Positions 21,371 to 33,689 are shown, counted from the stretch's first letter. The stretch is DNA of 64,000 bases from Megaleporinus macrocephalus (GCA_021613375.1 CM038726.1:3121546-3185545); one strand, 5' to 3'. Numbers and translations are program-made. The notes: generated from the sequence alone by a model not told the origin.

Positions 21371-21880
21371 AGGTAACTGACCGAAATGGCTCACTGTACC
21401 CCTCACACAAATGTCTACAGTAATACAAAAGCATGTCAAAAAAGTCTAGATTTTTCTGTTAGATGTAAAAATAAAAGCACGAGTGGAAAAGGATACCAAT
21501 ATACCATCACTAGGCAAGCATCTTCCCAGCTGTAATAGATTTGATTAAACTCAATATGAGTCTGTTAATCATTAATTGAAATAATTGAAAATGAAAATAA
21601 TCTTTATTTATAGAGCAATTTTCATACTAGTATCAGCGGAAAATACTTTACAGACAGTATTATCAGTAATTACAGTGTTAATAAGCCACAGATCAAGTGT
21701 ATAAGAAGATGTAGAGTTTTAATGAGAGACGTTTATAAACGTGTAGTAAAGTGACTCTGAGCTGGACTGTCTAATAGAAGCTGAACTGAGCTCCACAGTT
21801 TAGAAGCAGAAGAGCTGAAAGAGTCTCTCCAGGTTCTCTGTATGTTACTGAAGGTGTTTGTTCTGGACCAGTTGGACTGT
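21371..21880. other. sh2d1a intron, no feature recognised
   Basis: The stretch 21585-21890 (TCTTTATTTATAGAGCAATT, CTGAACTGAGCTCCACAGTT, AGAAAACCATAAGAGACC) looks like an old dispersed repeat from which the following 22-bp satellite grew, but I cannot name it. Confidence 0.35.
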
Positions 21881-23180
21881 TTTCTTAGGAAGAAAACCAT
21901 AAGAGACCATTACAGTGATCAACTTTGACCATTACAGTCATCAACTCTGACCATTACAGTGATCAACTCTGACCATTACAGTCATCAACTCTGACCATTA
22001 CAGTGATCAACTATGACCATTACAGTCATCAACTCTGACTATTACAGTGATCAACTCTGACCATTACAGTGATCAACTCTAACCATTACAGTGATCAACT
22101 CTGACTATAACAGTGATCAACTCTGACCATTACAGTGATCAACTCTGACCATTACAGTCATCAACTCTGACTATTACAGTGATCAACTCTGACTATTACA
22201 GTGATCAACTCTGGCCATTACAGTCATCAACTCTGACTATTACAGTGATCAACTCTGACTATTACAGTCATCAACTCTGACCATTACAGTCATCAACTCT
22301 GACTATTACAGTGATCAACTCTGACCATTACAGTGATCAACTCTGACTATTACAGTGATCAACTCTGACCATTACAGCGATAAACTCTGACTATTACAGT
22401 GATCAACTTTGACTATTACAGTGATCAACTCTGACTATTACAGTGGTCAACTCTGACCATTACAGCGATAAACTCTGACTATTACAGTGATCAACTTTGA
22501 CTATTACAGCGATCAACTCTGACTATTACAGCGATCAACTCTGACAATTACAGCGATCAACTCTGACCATTACAGTGATCAACTCTGACTATTACAGTGA
22601 TCAACTCTGACTATTACAGTCATCAACTCTGACCATTACAGCGATCAACTCTGACCATTACAGCGATAAACTCTGACTATTACAGTCATCAACTCTGACC
22701 ATTACAGTGATCAACTCTGACTATTAAAGTGATCAACTCTGACCATTACAGTGATCAACTCTATTACAGTCATCAACTCTGACCATAACAGTGATCAACT
22801 CTGACTATTACAGTCATCAACTCTGACCATTACAGTGATCAACTCTGACCATTACAGCGATCAACTCTGACCATTACAGCGATAAACTCTGACTATTACA
22901 GTCATCAACTCTGACCATTACAGTGATCAACTCTGACTATTAAAGTGATCAACTCTGACCATTACAGTGATCAACTCTATTACAGTCATCAACTCTTACC
23001 ATAACAGTGATCAACTCTGACTATTACAGTGATCAACTCTGACTATTACAGTCATCAACTCTGACCATAACAGTGATCAACTCTGACTATTACAGTGATC
23101 AACTCTGACTATTACAGTGATCAATTCTGACTATTACAGTGATCAACTCTATTACAGTGGTCAACTCTGACCATTACATT
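21880..23180. repeat. 22-bp satellite, about 58 copies
   Basis: Unit GATCAACTCTGACCATTACA plus GT, with alternating CCA/CTA and GTG/GTC/GCG variants, in the last sh2d1a intron. Larger blocks are duplicated: 22620-22780 and 22835-23000 are nearly identical, so the array also grew by block duplication. Confidence 0.97.
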
Positions 23181-23489
23181 AATCAACATATCAACACACA
23201 AACAAGTCAACAGTCACATGACCAAGTACAGAAATGTGTTGTTTACTTTTGCAGGTTCTGAAACTCCTCAGTTCCTGTGATCATAATTTGACACTTCTAA
23301 CATGTGAAAACCACTGTGCACTTGTCTACACACTCCCACCTCAGCTTCACTGCTGTACTGAAAACAGACCACCCCTAAAAATACCTGGACAACAGCAGCC
23401 CTGCAGACAGAAATTGACCAGTGATGAATGGAATTGAAGGGGCTGATAAACTGTGGAGATGAGGTCCAGACCGTAACTGTAACAGCGAT

Positions 23490-23880
23490 GGGTGTTTCTA
23501 ATAAAGTGGCCAGTTAGTGTAAGCACAAGGTGTGTGTTTCCACTAAAGTGGCCAGTTAGTAGAAGGACAAGGTGGGTGTTTCTAATAAAGTGGCCAGTTA
23601 GTAGAAGCACAAGGTCAGTGTTTCTAATAAAGTGGCTAGTTAGTGGAAGTACAAGGTGGGTGTTTCTAATAAAGTGACAAGTTAGTGGAAGCACAAGGTT
23701 TGTGTTTCTAATAAAGCGGCCAGTTAGTGGAAGTACAAGGTGGGTGTTTCTAATAAAGCAACCAGTTAGTGGAAGTACAAAGTGTGTGTTTTCAATAAAG
23801 TGGCCAGTAAGTGGAAGCATAAGGTGGGTGTTTCGAATAAAGTGGTCAGCAAGTGGAAGCACAAGGTTAGTGGAAGTTAT
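23490..23880 (+). repeat. 42-bp satellite, about 9 copies (locus A)
   Basis: Unit contains GTTTCTAATAAAGTGGCCAG and TTAGTGGAAGCACAAGGTGG. It ends only about 35 bases from an sh2d1a exon. The same unit occurs reversed at 52448-53220 and 53655-53812. It is a multiple of 3, so it is open in several frames and gives spurious long reading frames. Confidence 0.95.
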
Positions 23881-23916
23881 GGAGATCCTATCCACTGAAC
23901 TCTCTCCATTTCTTAC

Positions 23917-23980
23917 CTCTGCTTTCCACAAGTTGCCTTCTACCTGGTAAAGCCTGTAGGTGAACACACACTGGTTGTAC
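23917..23980 (-). CDS. sh2d1a: SH2D1A (SAP) middle exon
   Basis: A 64-base exon between minus-strand acceptor TGTTGGACAG (to 23981) and donor AGAG|GTAAGA. Its first base completes a leucine codon begun in the first exon, then it reads YNQCVFTYRLYQVEGNLWKA and E (residues 47-67), matching the SAP segment [20 protein letters not shown] plus E. This is the central beta sheet of the SH2 domain. The combined phases (2 plus 64 bases) join both neighbouring exons exactly. Confidence 0.92.
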
Positions 23981-24230
23981 CTGTCCAACAGAAGCACATG
24001 TTCTTATGAGTGGTGAAACAAAGACAGCCTGGAAACAATCAACCAATTAAATATCAAATATGGTCAATCAGGTGAGACAGTGTACAACATACTATTAGTA
24101 AGTTAATATCAGTTAATATCAGTTTACTAGGACTCATCATGACATTATAGGTATGATGTGCAGTATCTAGTGTATCTTACCCAATATCATAAATAGTCCC
24201 CTGCTTTGAACTTTGTTGTCATTATACATA

Positions 24231-25370
24231 TACAGTTAGGCCCAGAAGTAACTGGACATTGACATTGGCAGACCCTCAGCTTTAATTTAAGGGTATTCAT
24301 ATCCTAATTGGAGGAAGGGTTTAGGAATGACAGCTCTTTAACATGTAGCTGCCTCTTTTTCAAGGGACCAAAAGTAGTCGGACAACTATCCCAAAAGCTA
24401 TTTCATGGGCTTTTCCCTCATAAGTCCATCATCAGTTAAACAGGTAGATGATCTGGAGTTGATTCCAGGTGTGGCCTTTCTTTTTTTTTTTGCATTTTGA
24501 AGCTGTTGTTGTGAACCCACAACACATGGTCAAAGGAGCTCTCAGTGGAAGTGAAACAGGCCATCATTAGATTAAAACAAAGAAGATCTCTATCAGAGAG
24601 ATCATCAAATTAACAGTTTGGTGCATTCTGGGGAAAAAGAGTGCGCTGGTGAGCTCGGGAACTCAAAAAGACCTGAACGTCCTCGGAAGACATCAGTGGT
24701 GGATGTTCACAGAATCCTTTCAATGGTGAAGATCATCCACCCTAGTGAAGAACGCTCTCCAGGAAGTAGGTGTATCAGTAGTATCAGTACTACCATAAGG
24801 AGAAGACTTCATGAGAGCAGATACAGAAGGTCCACCACAAGTTGCATGTCATGAATTAACCCTTAAACATAGAAATTTTAGACTAAAAACATTTAAAGAA
24901 GTTCTGGAACAGCATTCTATGGACGAATCAAATTAAGATCAAGCTGAATCAGAATGATGTAAGGAAGTAGGTATGGAGAAGGCTTGGAACAACCCATGAT
25001 CCAAAGAACACCACATCCTCTATAAAACATGGTGGAGGCAGGGTGATGGCATGGGCATGCATGGCATCCAGTGGCACTGGGTTCTCAAACAAGCAACGAC
25101 TGAAGACAGCTGCAGTAAAGACCTGGCAAAACATCACAACGGAGGAAACCCAGCGTTTGGTGATGTCCATGGGCTCCAGGTATAAGGCAGTCATTGCTTG
25201 CAAAGGATTTTCAACAAAGTATTCAAAATGAACATTTTATTTACAGTAATGTTAATTTGTCCAATTACTTTTGAGCCCCTGAAATGAGGAGGCTCTGGTT
25301 GCAGTTCCTAAACGGTTCATATGATATTTTTGTTCAACCCACTGTCCAAATATTTCTGGGCCTAATTCTA
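24231..25370 (+). mobile_element. dead Tc1-like transposon in sh2d1a intron
   Basis: Left terminus CAGTTAGGCCCAGAAGTAAC (from 24233) is mirrored at the right by TATTTCTGGGCCTAATTC (25351-25368). Inside, plus-strand fragments encode a Tc1-type transposase: a DNA-binding part ending STTIRRRLHESRYRRSTT (about 24790-24840) and a C-terminal part HGGGRVMAWACMASSGTG with TEETQRLVMSMGSRYKAVIA (25030-25200). Stops and frameshifts separate the parts, so it is inactive. It is oriented opposite to sh2d1a. Confidence 0.85.
24618..25231 (+). pseudogene. Tc1-family transposase remnant
   Basis: Two open pieces (24618-24854 and 25043-25231) belong to one ancestral transposase of about 340 residues. The middle, which should hold the catalytic DDE residues, is broken by several stops. 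Similarity is to the helix-turn-helix part and to the HGGGS-type/EETQRLVMSMG C-terminal part of fish Tc1 transposases. Confidence 0.8.
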
Positions 25371-25377
25371 TGGTCCA

Positions 25378-26490
25378 GGCATTTGAACCTGCAACCTTCA
25401 GGTCACTGGTTTATTTTTAGGCTACTGGGTGGGACAGGATGTAGCTGGGGTTTGTGGGGTCTGATGTGATACTGCTGGCTTTATTGTAAGTAAAAGATGC
25501 AAATATTGTAAAACTTGGTCCTGGGATTTGAACCCACAACTTTATGGTCACTGGTTCACCTCTAGTCTGCCAAGTGGTAGAGGAAGTTTCCTGGATGTGT
25601 GGAACCTGAGGTTATGCTGCTGGCTTTGTTATTTGCTTATTTTATTTATTCAATTATTTTTTTGAATTAAAGATTTAAATATAAAACTAAGTTCTGCTAT
25701 ATGAACCCACAACCCTTAGGTCGCTGGGTCACCTATATGCTACCAGGTGGGACCTGAAGTTGCCAAGATGTGTGGGGTCTAAGGTAATACTGCTGGCTTT
25801 ATTGTAAAAAAATATATATAAATATTGTAAAACAAGGTGCTAACTTAGTCCTGGGATTTGAACCCACAACCTTATGGTCACTAGTTCACCTCTATGCTAC
25901 CAAGTGGGACAGGAAGTTGCCAAGATGTGTGGGGTCTGAGGTGATACTGCTGGCTTCATTGTAAACAAAATAAAAAAAAGTCCTAGTTGTCATGCAAATA
26001 TTTTAAAACTTGGCCTTGGGATTTGAACCCTCATTCGTCTGGTCACTGGTTTATTTCTAGGCTACCAGGTGGCACAGGAAGTAAGTACTGGGATTTTGTG
26101 GCTTCTGAAGTGATACTGCTGGCTTTATTGTAAATAAAAGATACAAATATTGTAAAACTTGATCCTGGGATTTAAACCACCAACCTTCTGGTCACGGGTT
26201 CACCTCTAGTCTACCAAGTGGTAGAGAAAGGTTCCCGTATGTGCGGGATCTGAGGTGATGCTGCTGGCTTTATTTTGAATTAAAGATGTAAATATTTTAA
26301 AATTAAGTTCTGCAATATGAACCCACAACCTTCAGGTCGCTGGCTTACCTCTAGGCTACTAGTTGAGGCAGGAAGTGTCTGGGGTGTGTGAAATCTGAGG
26401 TAATACTGAAGGCTTTATTTCAAATAAAATATAGAAATATTGGAAAACAATCTCCTGGGATTTGAACCCTCAACCTGCTGGATACTGGAT
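25378..26490 (-). repeat. tandem tRNA-like (SINE-head) units with Pol III box motifs, first block
   Basis: Eight units, each with a minus-strand B-box-like GGTTCAAATCC (for example at 25524-25534) and, about 40 bases earlier on that strand, an A-box-like TAGCATAGAGGTG. Between units lies a CTGGCTTTATTGTAAATAAA spacer. Together the boxes and spacing look like a tRNA-derived SINE head amplified in tandem. The copies at 27210-28300 and 29018-29500 are the same. Not a functional tRNA: the acceptor and anticodon stems do not pair well. Confidence 0.7.
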
Positions 26491-26885
26491 GACCCATCAA
26501 CGTCCCAGTTGTCAGTCAGTCAGTCAGTTACAGGCAGTTACTCGAATTACTGCTAGCTCTGTGGGAAATGAGATGCAGCTCCGCGCTAGCTCACAAACAC
26601 TGGAAATTCACACAGCGTTTGTGGTTCAGAGTGCTAATGCAGCTTGATGTGGTCGTGCAATGATAACATCTGGTGACAACCAGAAGATGTTGCCATAAAC
26701 ATGTGGGCCTACTTTTCAAAGATCAGGGTTGGGTCGATGACTAGGGACTGTTGACCTATAGGTGGATCTTAGCCATATCTCAATCTCAGCTGGGATCTCC
26801 TAATGCCTTCAAGAGTATCTATGAAGCAATTCCAGGTAGAACATTTTATTACTGAGATCTGCTGTCCCTCAGAACAGACACTGAG

Positions 26886-27206
26886 GGTCTGTCTCAAAAC
26901 CTAGTGAGCTCCCTACATAGGCAGCATTTTGGGTATGCATTCCCGACATGTATGCTGTTCCAATTCTTACACACCTTAAACATGCTGTCTACTGAGGAAC
27001 CTTATTTAGACCTGATTTTAAGAAGCATCAAATGCTTCCTCAGCCGCTAAGACAATCCCATGATGCACCGCAGGCTAATCTATGAGCAGTGAAGGGGTTT
27101 TAAAATGTGAGTTATTTTTATTCTCTCTGGAGTTTTAATGTGTTTCTGGTCATATAATCACATAAAATTTTATTATCAACTCTGTAACGAGTCCTTCACC
27201 ATTTAG
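26886..27206. mobile_element. left part of a DNA transposon interrupted by the tRNA-like array
   Basis: Begins GGGTCTGTCTCAAAACCTAG, a terminal motif whose mirror (CTTTGAGACACACCC) occurs at about 29598-29612 after the array. The internal words GCTTCCTCAGCCGCTAAGAC and AACTCTGTAACGAGTCCTTC recur in the uninterrupted copy at 40170-40670 and in copy 2 at 28694-29013. Confidence 0.65.
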
Positions 27207-29514
27207 CAGTTTGAACCTGCAACCTTCAGGTCACTGGTTTACTTTTAGGCTACTGGGTGGGACAGGATGTAGCTGGGGTTTGTGGGGTCTGATGTGATAC
27301 TGCTGGCTTTATTGTAAGTAAAAGATGCAAATATTGTAAAACCTGGTCCTGGGATTTGAACCCACAACTTTATGGTCACTGGTTCATCTTTAGTCTGCCA
27401 AGTGGTAGAGGAAGTTTCCTGGATGTGTGGAACCTGAGGTTATTTGCTTATTTTATTTATTCACTTATTTATTTTAAATTAAAGATTTAAATGTAAAACT
27501 AAGTTCTGCTATATGAACCCACAACCCTTAGGTCGCTGGGTCACCTATATGCTACCAGGTGGGACCTGAAGTTGCCAAGATGTGTGGGGTCTAAGGTAAT
27601 ACTGCTGGCTTTATTGTAAAAAAATATATATAAATATTGTAAAACAAGGTGCTAACTTAGTCCTGGGATTTGAACCCACAACCTTATGGTCACTAGTTCA
27701 CCTCTATGCTACCAAGTGGGACAGGAAGTTGCCAAGATGTGTGGGGTCTGAGGTGATACTGCTGGCTTCATTGTAAACAAAATAAAAAAAAGTCCTAGTT
27801 GTCATGCAAATATTTTAAAACTTGGCCTTGGGATTTGAACCCTCATTCGTCTGGTCACTGGTTTATTTCTAGGCTACCAGGTGGCACAGGAAGTAGCTGG
27901 GATTTTGTGGCTTCTGAAGTGATACTGCTGGCTTTATTGTAAATAAAAGATACAAATATTGTAAAACTTGATCCTGGGATTTAAACCACCAACCTTCTGG
28001 TCACGGGTTCACCTCTAGTCTACCAAGTGGTAGAGAAAGGTTCCCGTATGTGCGGGATCTGAGGTGATGCTGCTGGCTTTATTTTGAATTAAAGATGTAA
28101 ATATTTTAAAATTAAGTTCTGCAATATGAACCCACAACCTTCAGGTCGCTGGCTTACCTCTAGGCTACTAGTTGAGGCAGGAAGTGTCTGGGGTGTGTGA
28201 AATCTGAGGTAATACTGAAGGCTTTATTTCAAATAAAATATAGAAATATTGGAAAACAATCTCCTGGGATTTGAACCCTCAACCTGCTGGATACTGGATG
28301 ACCCATCAACGTCCCAGTTGTCAGTCAGTCAGTCAGTTACAGGCAGTTACTCGAATTACTGCTAGCTCTGTGGGAAATGAGATGCAGCTCCGCGCTAGCT
28401 CACAAACACTGGAAATTCACACAGCGTTTGTGGTTCAGAGTGCTAATGCAGCTTGATGTGGTCGTGCAATGATAACATCTGGTGACAACCAGAAGATGTT
28501 GCCATAAACATGTGGGCCTACTTTTCAAAGATCAGGGTTGGGTCGATGACTAGGGACTGTTGACCTATAGGTGGATCTTAGCCATATCTCAATCTCAGCT
28601 GGGATCTCCTAATGCCTTCAAGAGTATCTATGAAGCAATTCCAGGTAGAACATTTTATTACTGAGATCTGCTGTCCCTCAGAACAGACACTGAGGGTCTG
28701 TCTCAAAACCTAGTGAGCTCCCTACATAGGCAGCATTTTGGGTATGCATTCCCGACATGTATGCTGTTCCAATTCTTACACACCTTAAACATGCTGTCTA
28801 CTGAGGAACCTTATTTAGACCTGATTTTAAGAAGCATCAAATGCTTCCTCAGCCGCTAAGACAATCCCATGATGCACCGCAGGCTAATCTATGAGCAGTG
28901 AAGGGGTTTTAAAATGTGAGTTATTTTTATTCTCTCTGGAGTTTTAATGTGTTCTGGTCATATAATCACATAAAATTTTATTATCAACTCTGTAACGAGT
29001 CCTTCACCATTTAGCAGTTTGAACCTGCAACCTTCAGGTCACTGGTTTACTTTTAGGCTACTGGGTGGGACAGGATGTAGCTGGGGTTTGTGGGGTCTGA
29101 TGTGATACTGCTGGCTTTATTGTAAGTAAAAGATGCAAATATTGTAAAACCTGGTCCTGGGATTTGAACCCACAACTTTATGGTCACTGGTTCATCTTTA
29201 GTCTGCCAAGTGGTAGAGGAAGTTTCCTGGATGTGTGGAACCTGAGGTTATTTGCTTATTTTATTTATTCACTTATTTATTTTAAATTAAAGATTTAAAT
29301 GTAAAACTAAGTTCTGCTATATGAACCCACAACTTTCAGGTCGCTGGGTCACCTATATGCTACCAGATGGGACCTGAAGTTGCCAAGATGTGTGGGGTCT
29401 GAGGTAACACTGCTGGCTTTATTGTAAATAAATATATAAATCTTGTAAAACAAGGTGCTTGTATTTGAACCGTCAACTTTCTGGTCCTTGGGTCACCTGT
29501 AGGTTACTGAGTGT

Positions 29515-29615
29515 GACAGTGACGCAGTCTCTCTCTAACTAGAGTCTCAGTAATCTGTTTTATGAGGAGAGATGAGGAGAGAACACTCTCTAGGCTTTGA
29601 GACACACCCTGGTTT
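29515..29615. mobile_element. right part of the same interrupted DNA transposon
   Basis: GCAGTCTCTCTCTAACTAGA, then TCTGTTTTATGAGGAGAGAT, ending CTTTGAGACACACCCTGG. The same order is found at the end of the copy at 40170-40670. Confidence 0.6.
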
Positions 29616-29649
29616 ACCAGTTTCACATCTAGCCTTTAGCATTTTGCCC

Positions 29650-30870
29650 TAAGATCCAAGATTCTACTGGGGTAGTTGGGTAAGGCGAAGTGTTCGGACT
29701 ACGGACTACGACATAACTTTAAGAACCCCAATTTTGCGAGTGTTTCCCAAAGGCCTACTTTTTTCAAAGCTCGAGGAAGTTCTACAGATCAAGAGAAAGA
29801 AAAGAAGTGGGCGGAGCTTGCTAGAAACATAAGAGCCTATAGTGTTCATCACAGTTTGATTGGTTGAGGTATAAGAAGCTTAGTAAGCCAATGTGTAAAA
29901 TGTATTAATTTACTACTGTGACTGTAACACTGGAAGAAAATTAATTAAAAGTATTTAATTCATATGTGTATATCAACAAATAATGTATTGTACTTTAAGC
30001 AGTTTAAACTGTTTGTTTCTCGTGATTGCGATGATTCCAACCTTGGAATAAAAAAAGTAAAATTTTCATGTTTATACAAATACATGTGTCTATACTCAAA
30101 ACAATGCGTTTTTAAAAGGATAAAAGAACTTATCCAGTTACGAGTGGGTCGGATTACTGTTACATTTACAAACGACTTCACGTACTACGTTAGTTACGAA
30201 GGCCTTCGGGAAACATTCGTAAATTTTAAGAATGTTTTTAAGTATGAAGTTATGAAGAACTTAGCTAAACCCTCATAAAAAGATGGTAAACGTCTGTAAA
30301 ATTCATTCTACTCAAAGTAAAAACCCAAATTAGTCTTTTCATCTTGCTCGATTTGATGTGGCCACTAATCATAGAAGCTAAAGATTCTTCACCCGACTGT
30401 AGTGGATGGCAAAATAAATGAATTAGCATGAATCTGCAGAACATTTGCGAAACCTTTGGATGGAAATGCGCGATTGGCGACACTGGGGCTGCTGAAAACG
30501 TTTGAAGAGGTCAATTTTAATAAGAACTGGGTTAACAAAGAGTAAAACTATCTATTAACCCATTAGCATTACCGTGTTACAGCTTTATAATCAGTAACTA
30601 CATGGTCAACAGTGCTAACTGGCTGAGCTGTAGAAGTGAGGGGCTTGTCCTAAACCGAGTTGAACCTTAAATCTTAAAGTGAAAGTAAAAGTGGGAATAA
30701 AACCATGCATGTGATTTTGGCCCCAAGTTTCAGTCTCAGTCAAAAAAAATGTTCTTGATCAAATCGCAGTTCCCTTTCTAGGAAACATCACTAATGTGAA
30801 GAAAAGCACTAGCCGATAAACCAGTGTGTGAAAGTGCTTAAGTATTGAGTGCTATTTTTTTTAGGTAGGT
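29650..30870. other. sh2d1a intron, no feature recognised
   Basis: About 1.2 kb of AT-rich sequence. The open frames here (63-104 residues) show no family resemblance. Confidence 0.5.
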
Positions 30871-30879
30871 ATACTCTAT

Positions 30880-32500
30880 TTTGCTGTATATTAAATTAAA
30901 GTATATGACAGTAGACTTATTGATAATTTTACGGTACATGCCAGTATGTTACTGTTATTTTACAGTTCATATACTGTCATTTATATGAACTGTATTTTAC
31001 TGTATTTTGAATAACAATATATGTCCGTAGACTTACTGAAAATGTTATGGTACATGCCAGTATGTTACTGTTATTTTACAGTTCATATACTGTCATTTAT
31101 ATGAACTGTATGCTACTGTATTTTGAATTACAACATATGACCGTAGACTTACTGAAAATTTTATGGTACATGCCAGTATGTTACTGTTATTTTACAGTTA
31201 ATATACTGTCATTTATTTGAACTGTATTTTACTGTATTTTGAATTACAATATATGTCCGTAGACTTACTGAAAATTTTATGGTACATGCCAGTATGTTAC
31301 TGTTATTTTACAGTTAATATACTGTCATTTATATGAACTGTATTTTACTATATATTGAATTACAATATATGACCGTAGACTTACTGAAAATTTTATGGTA
31401 CATGCCAGTATGTTACTGTTATTTTACAGTTAATATACTGTCGTTTATATGAACTGTATTTTACTGTATTTTGAATTACAATATATGACCGTAGACTTAC
31501 TGAAAATTTTATGGTACATGCCAGTATGTTACTGTTATTTTACAGTTAATATACTGTCATTTATATGAACTGTATTTTACGGTATATTGAATTACAATAT
31601 ATGACCGTAGACTTACTGAAAATTTTATGGTACATGTCAGTATGTTACTGTTAATTTACAGTTAATATGCTGTCATTTATATGAACTGTATTTTACTGTA
31701 TATTGGATTACAATATATGACTAGACTTACTGAAAATGTTATGGTACATGCCAGTATGTTACTGTTATTTTACAGTTATATACTGTCATTTATATGAACT
31801 GCATTTTTACTGTATATTGAATTACAATATATGACAGTAGACTTTCTGATAATTTGACAGTACATGTCAGTATGTTACTGTTATTTTACAGTAAATATAC
31901 TGTCATTTATATGAACTGTATTTTTACTCTACCTCTACCGTAATTTATTTTAATTGTATTTTACTGCATATTGAATTACAGTATATCACAGTAGACTAAC
32001 TGGTCATTTTACACTACATGCCAGCATGTTACTGAAATTTTACAGCATCTCTACCGTAATTTATTTTAATGGTACTTTACTGTATATTAAATTATACTAT
32101 ATGACAATAGACTAACTGGTCATTTTATACAACATGCCAGCATGTTACTGAAATTTTACAGCACCTCTACCGTAATTTATTTTAAAGGTATTTTACTGTA
32201 CATTGAATTACAGTATATGACAGTAGACTAACTGGTAATTTTACACAACATGCCAGCATATTACTGTTATTTTACAGCCCCTCTACTGTAATTTCTTTTA
32301 ATGGTATTTTACCATGCATTGAATTACACTATAACAATAGTAGAATAACTGGTAATTTTGCCTCTGCAGTAATTTAACATGATGCCAATATATATTGCAT
32401 TACAGCGTGACAGTACAATAACTGTTTATTTTGCTAACAGTATTTTACAGTTATTATGAAATACAGTAATCCACAGTAAATGTACAGAAATTCATTACAG
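30880..32500. repeat. about 117-bp satellite, 13-14 copies, decaying rightward
   Basis: Units contain TACATGCCAGTATGTTACTG, TTATTTTACAGTTAATATAC and ATGACCGTAGACTTACTGAA. Spacing of CATGCCAGTATG words is 116-117 bases from 30937 on. Copies to the left are nearly identical; those after about 31900 are diverged. Located in the first sh2d1a intron. Confidence 0.95.
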
Positions 32501-32939
32501 TGTAGCTACTAAAATTAGAGTGGATGGCTTTTGTTTCCAAATTGACAGACAATTTCTGTACTATGGTGATAAATTACAACTATATACTGTTATTGGTTAA
32601 CAGGCTGCATTACTGGTAAATTAAATACAAGGCATGGATAGATAACATTATTTTACAATGATTATAAAATACAGTAAGATTCTGTATATGCACAGAAAAT
32701 CTACGGCAATTCTTTTCAGTGTAGCTTCTAAAATTTTAGCGTAACATCTTAAAACACTCACCAGAAGCCTTTGGATCTAAAATGAAATGGGGAATCTCAA
32801 AAAGTGAGACATAATTAATGTATACAGTCACGCAAAATTTTAGTCTACAGTTCAGCTAAAACTCTGAACCAGTTCTGTTTGGTTATATTTACAGCAAACT
32901 ATTAACTATATTATAAAACTACACCATAAATCATTGCTG

Positions 32940-33168
32940 TCCAAGTAATATTTGTCACCGTCCATTTTTATTTTTCAACATTATATGAACACCCGAGCTG
33001 TGCTTTACCTTGTGTACAAATTTCATGCCGAAATGACCAATATAAATTCTCCAAAATAGCCTGGACAAAGTTCCGGTTCCATTGACTTACATTGGAAGTA
33101 AAGTCGTTTTTTGGCCTCTCCTGTAAAGTAACGATTTTGTGGAGCTACTTGGTTTTCTTTGGACTTCT
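32940..33168 (-). repeat. dispersed repeat family D, copy 3 (reversed)
   Basis: Reverse copy with GACCAATATAAATTCTCCAA, TTCCATTGACTTACATTGGA and GGCCTCTCCTGTAAAGTAAC. It ends about 70 bases from the first sh2d1a exon. Confidence 0.75.
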
Positions 33169-33240
33169 ACAGTCACCTAACAGTCGTGACGTCCAGCACT
33201 GTAGTGCTGCTGTCCAGGGCTGGGCTCTGGGGATACTCAC

Positions 33241-33377
33241 AGTACGCAGATGCAGTACGTGTCCGGCAAGCTCTCGCTGTCCCTGATGAGGAAACTGCCA
33301 TCCTGTCCAGCCTCGGCCAGCAGATCCTCTGCTTGGCTCTTGCTGATGGACCCGTGATACATTTCCAGTCCCTCCAT
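33241..33377 (-). CDS. sh2d1a: SH2D1A (SAP) first coding exon
   Basis: Starts at ATG 33377-33375 with a good Kozak context (A at -3, G at +4) and ends at donor ACT|GTGAGT in the middle of a leucine codon. The protein reads MEGLEMYHGSISKSQAEDLL, then AEAGQDGSFLIRDSESLPDT and YCICVL, the N-terminal half of the SAP SH2 domain. R32 in FLIRDSES is the phosphotyrosine-binding arginine. SAP is a single-SH2 cytoplasmic adaptor that binds SLAM-family receptor tails and recruits Fyn in T and NK cells. The full product is 134 residues (human 128), and numbering is collinear with human SAP through residue 102. EAT-2 (sh2d1b) is less likely given the retained R78 and the location beside tenm1. Confidence 0.93.
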
Positions 33378-33689
33378 TGTTGCTGACCAGTACCCCGATG
33401 CTTACAAATGCTGAGTCTGATCTGTGCTCGCTAGCATTTCACCTTTGAATAGACAGCCACATTCACAACTCAGCTAATCTGCATAAAGGCATGCAGCAGA
33501 TGGAAAGATCACCCCCCCACCACACCTCCCACCCACACACACAAAACAGGAAATGCTTCACACATCCTCATTAGACGTGGTTGCTGCTTTTGTGTATGAA
33601 GATAAAGTTCACTAAACTGCTCTCACTGGACCTACAAACCACATAACAGACAGGTGAGACTTCAGGTCTGTCTCAAACTGTAGTGAGCT

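Larger units (their letters stand above)
25378..29500. repeat. about 1.81-kb tandem duplication: two full copies plus a partial third
   Basis: Copies begin near 25378, 27207 and 29016. The second and third are about 1,808 bases apart, and a 61-codon open stretch at 26462 recurs unchanged at 28271. The copies are nearly identical apart from small deletions (for example 17 bases lost in copy 2 near 27440), so duplication is recent. Each full copy holds eight units of about 150-170 bases, followed by about 700 bases of other sequence (26500-27206). Confidence 0.95.

Noticed and set aside
21880..23180. CRISPR-like regular array (22-bp repeats)
   Set aside because: Head-to-tail satellite without unique spacers, in a vertebrate intron.
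25524..25590. Functional tRNA gene on the minus strand
   Set aside because: A- and B-box-like motifs are present but the cloverleaf stems do not pair convincingly and the unit is tandemly repeated; interpreted as a SINE-derived unit.
33159..33386. Plus-strand 75-residue frame
   Set aside because: Antisense shadow of the first sh2d1a exon, which is on the minus strand.
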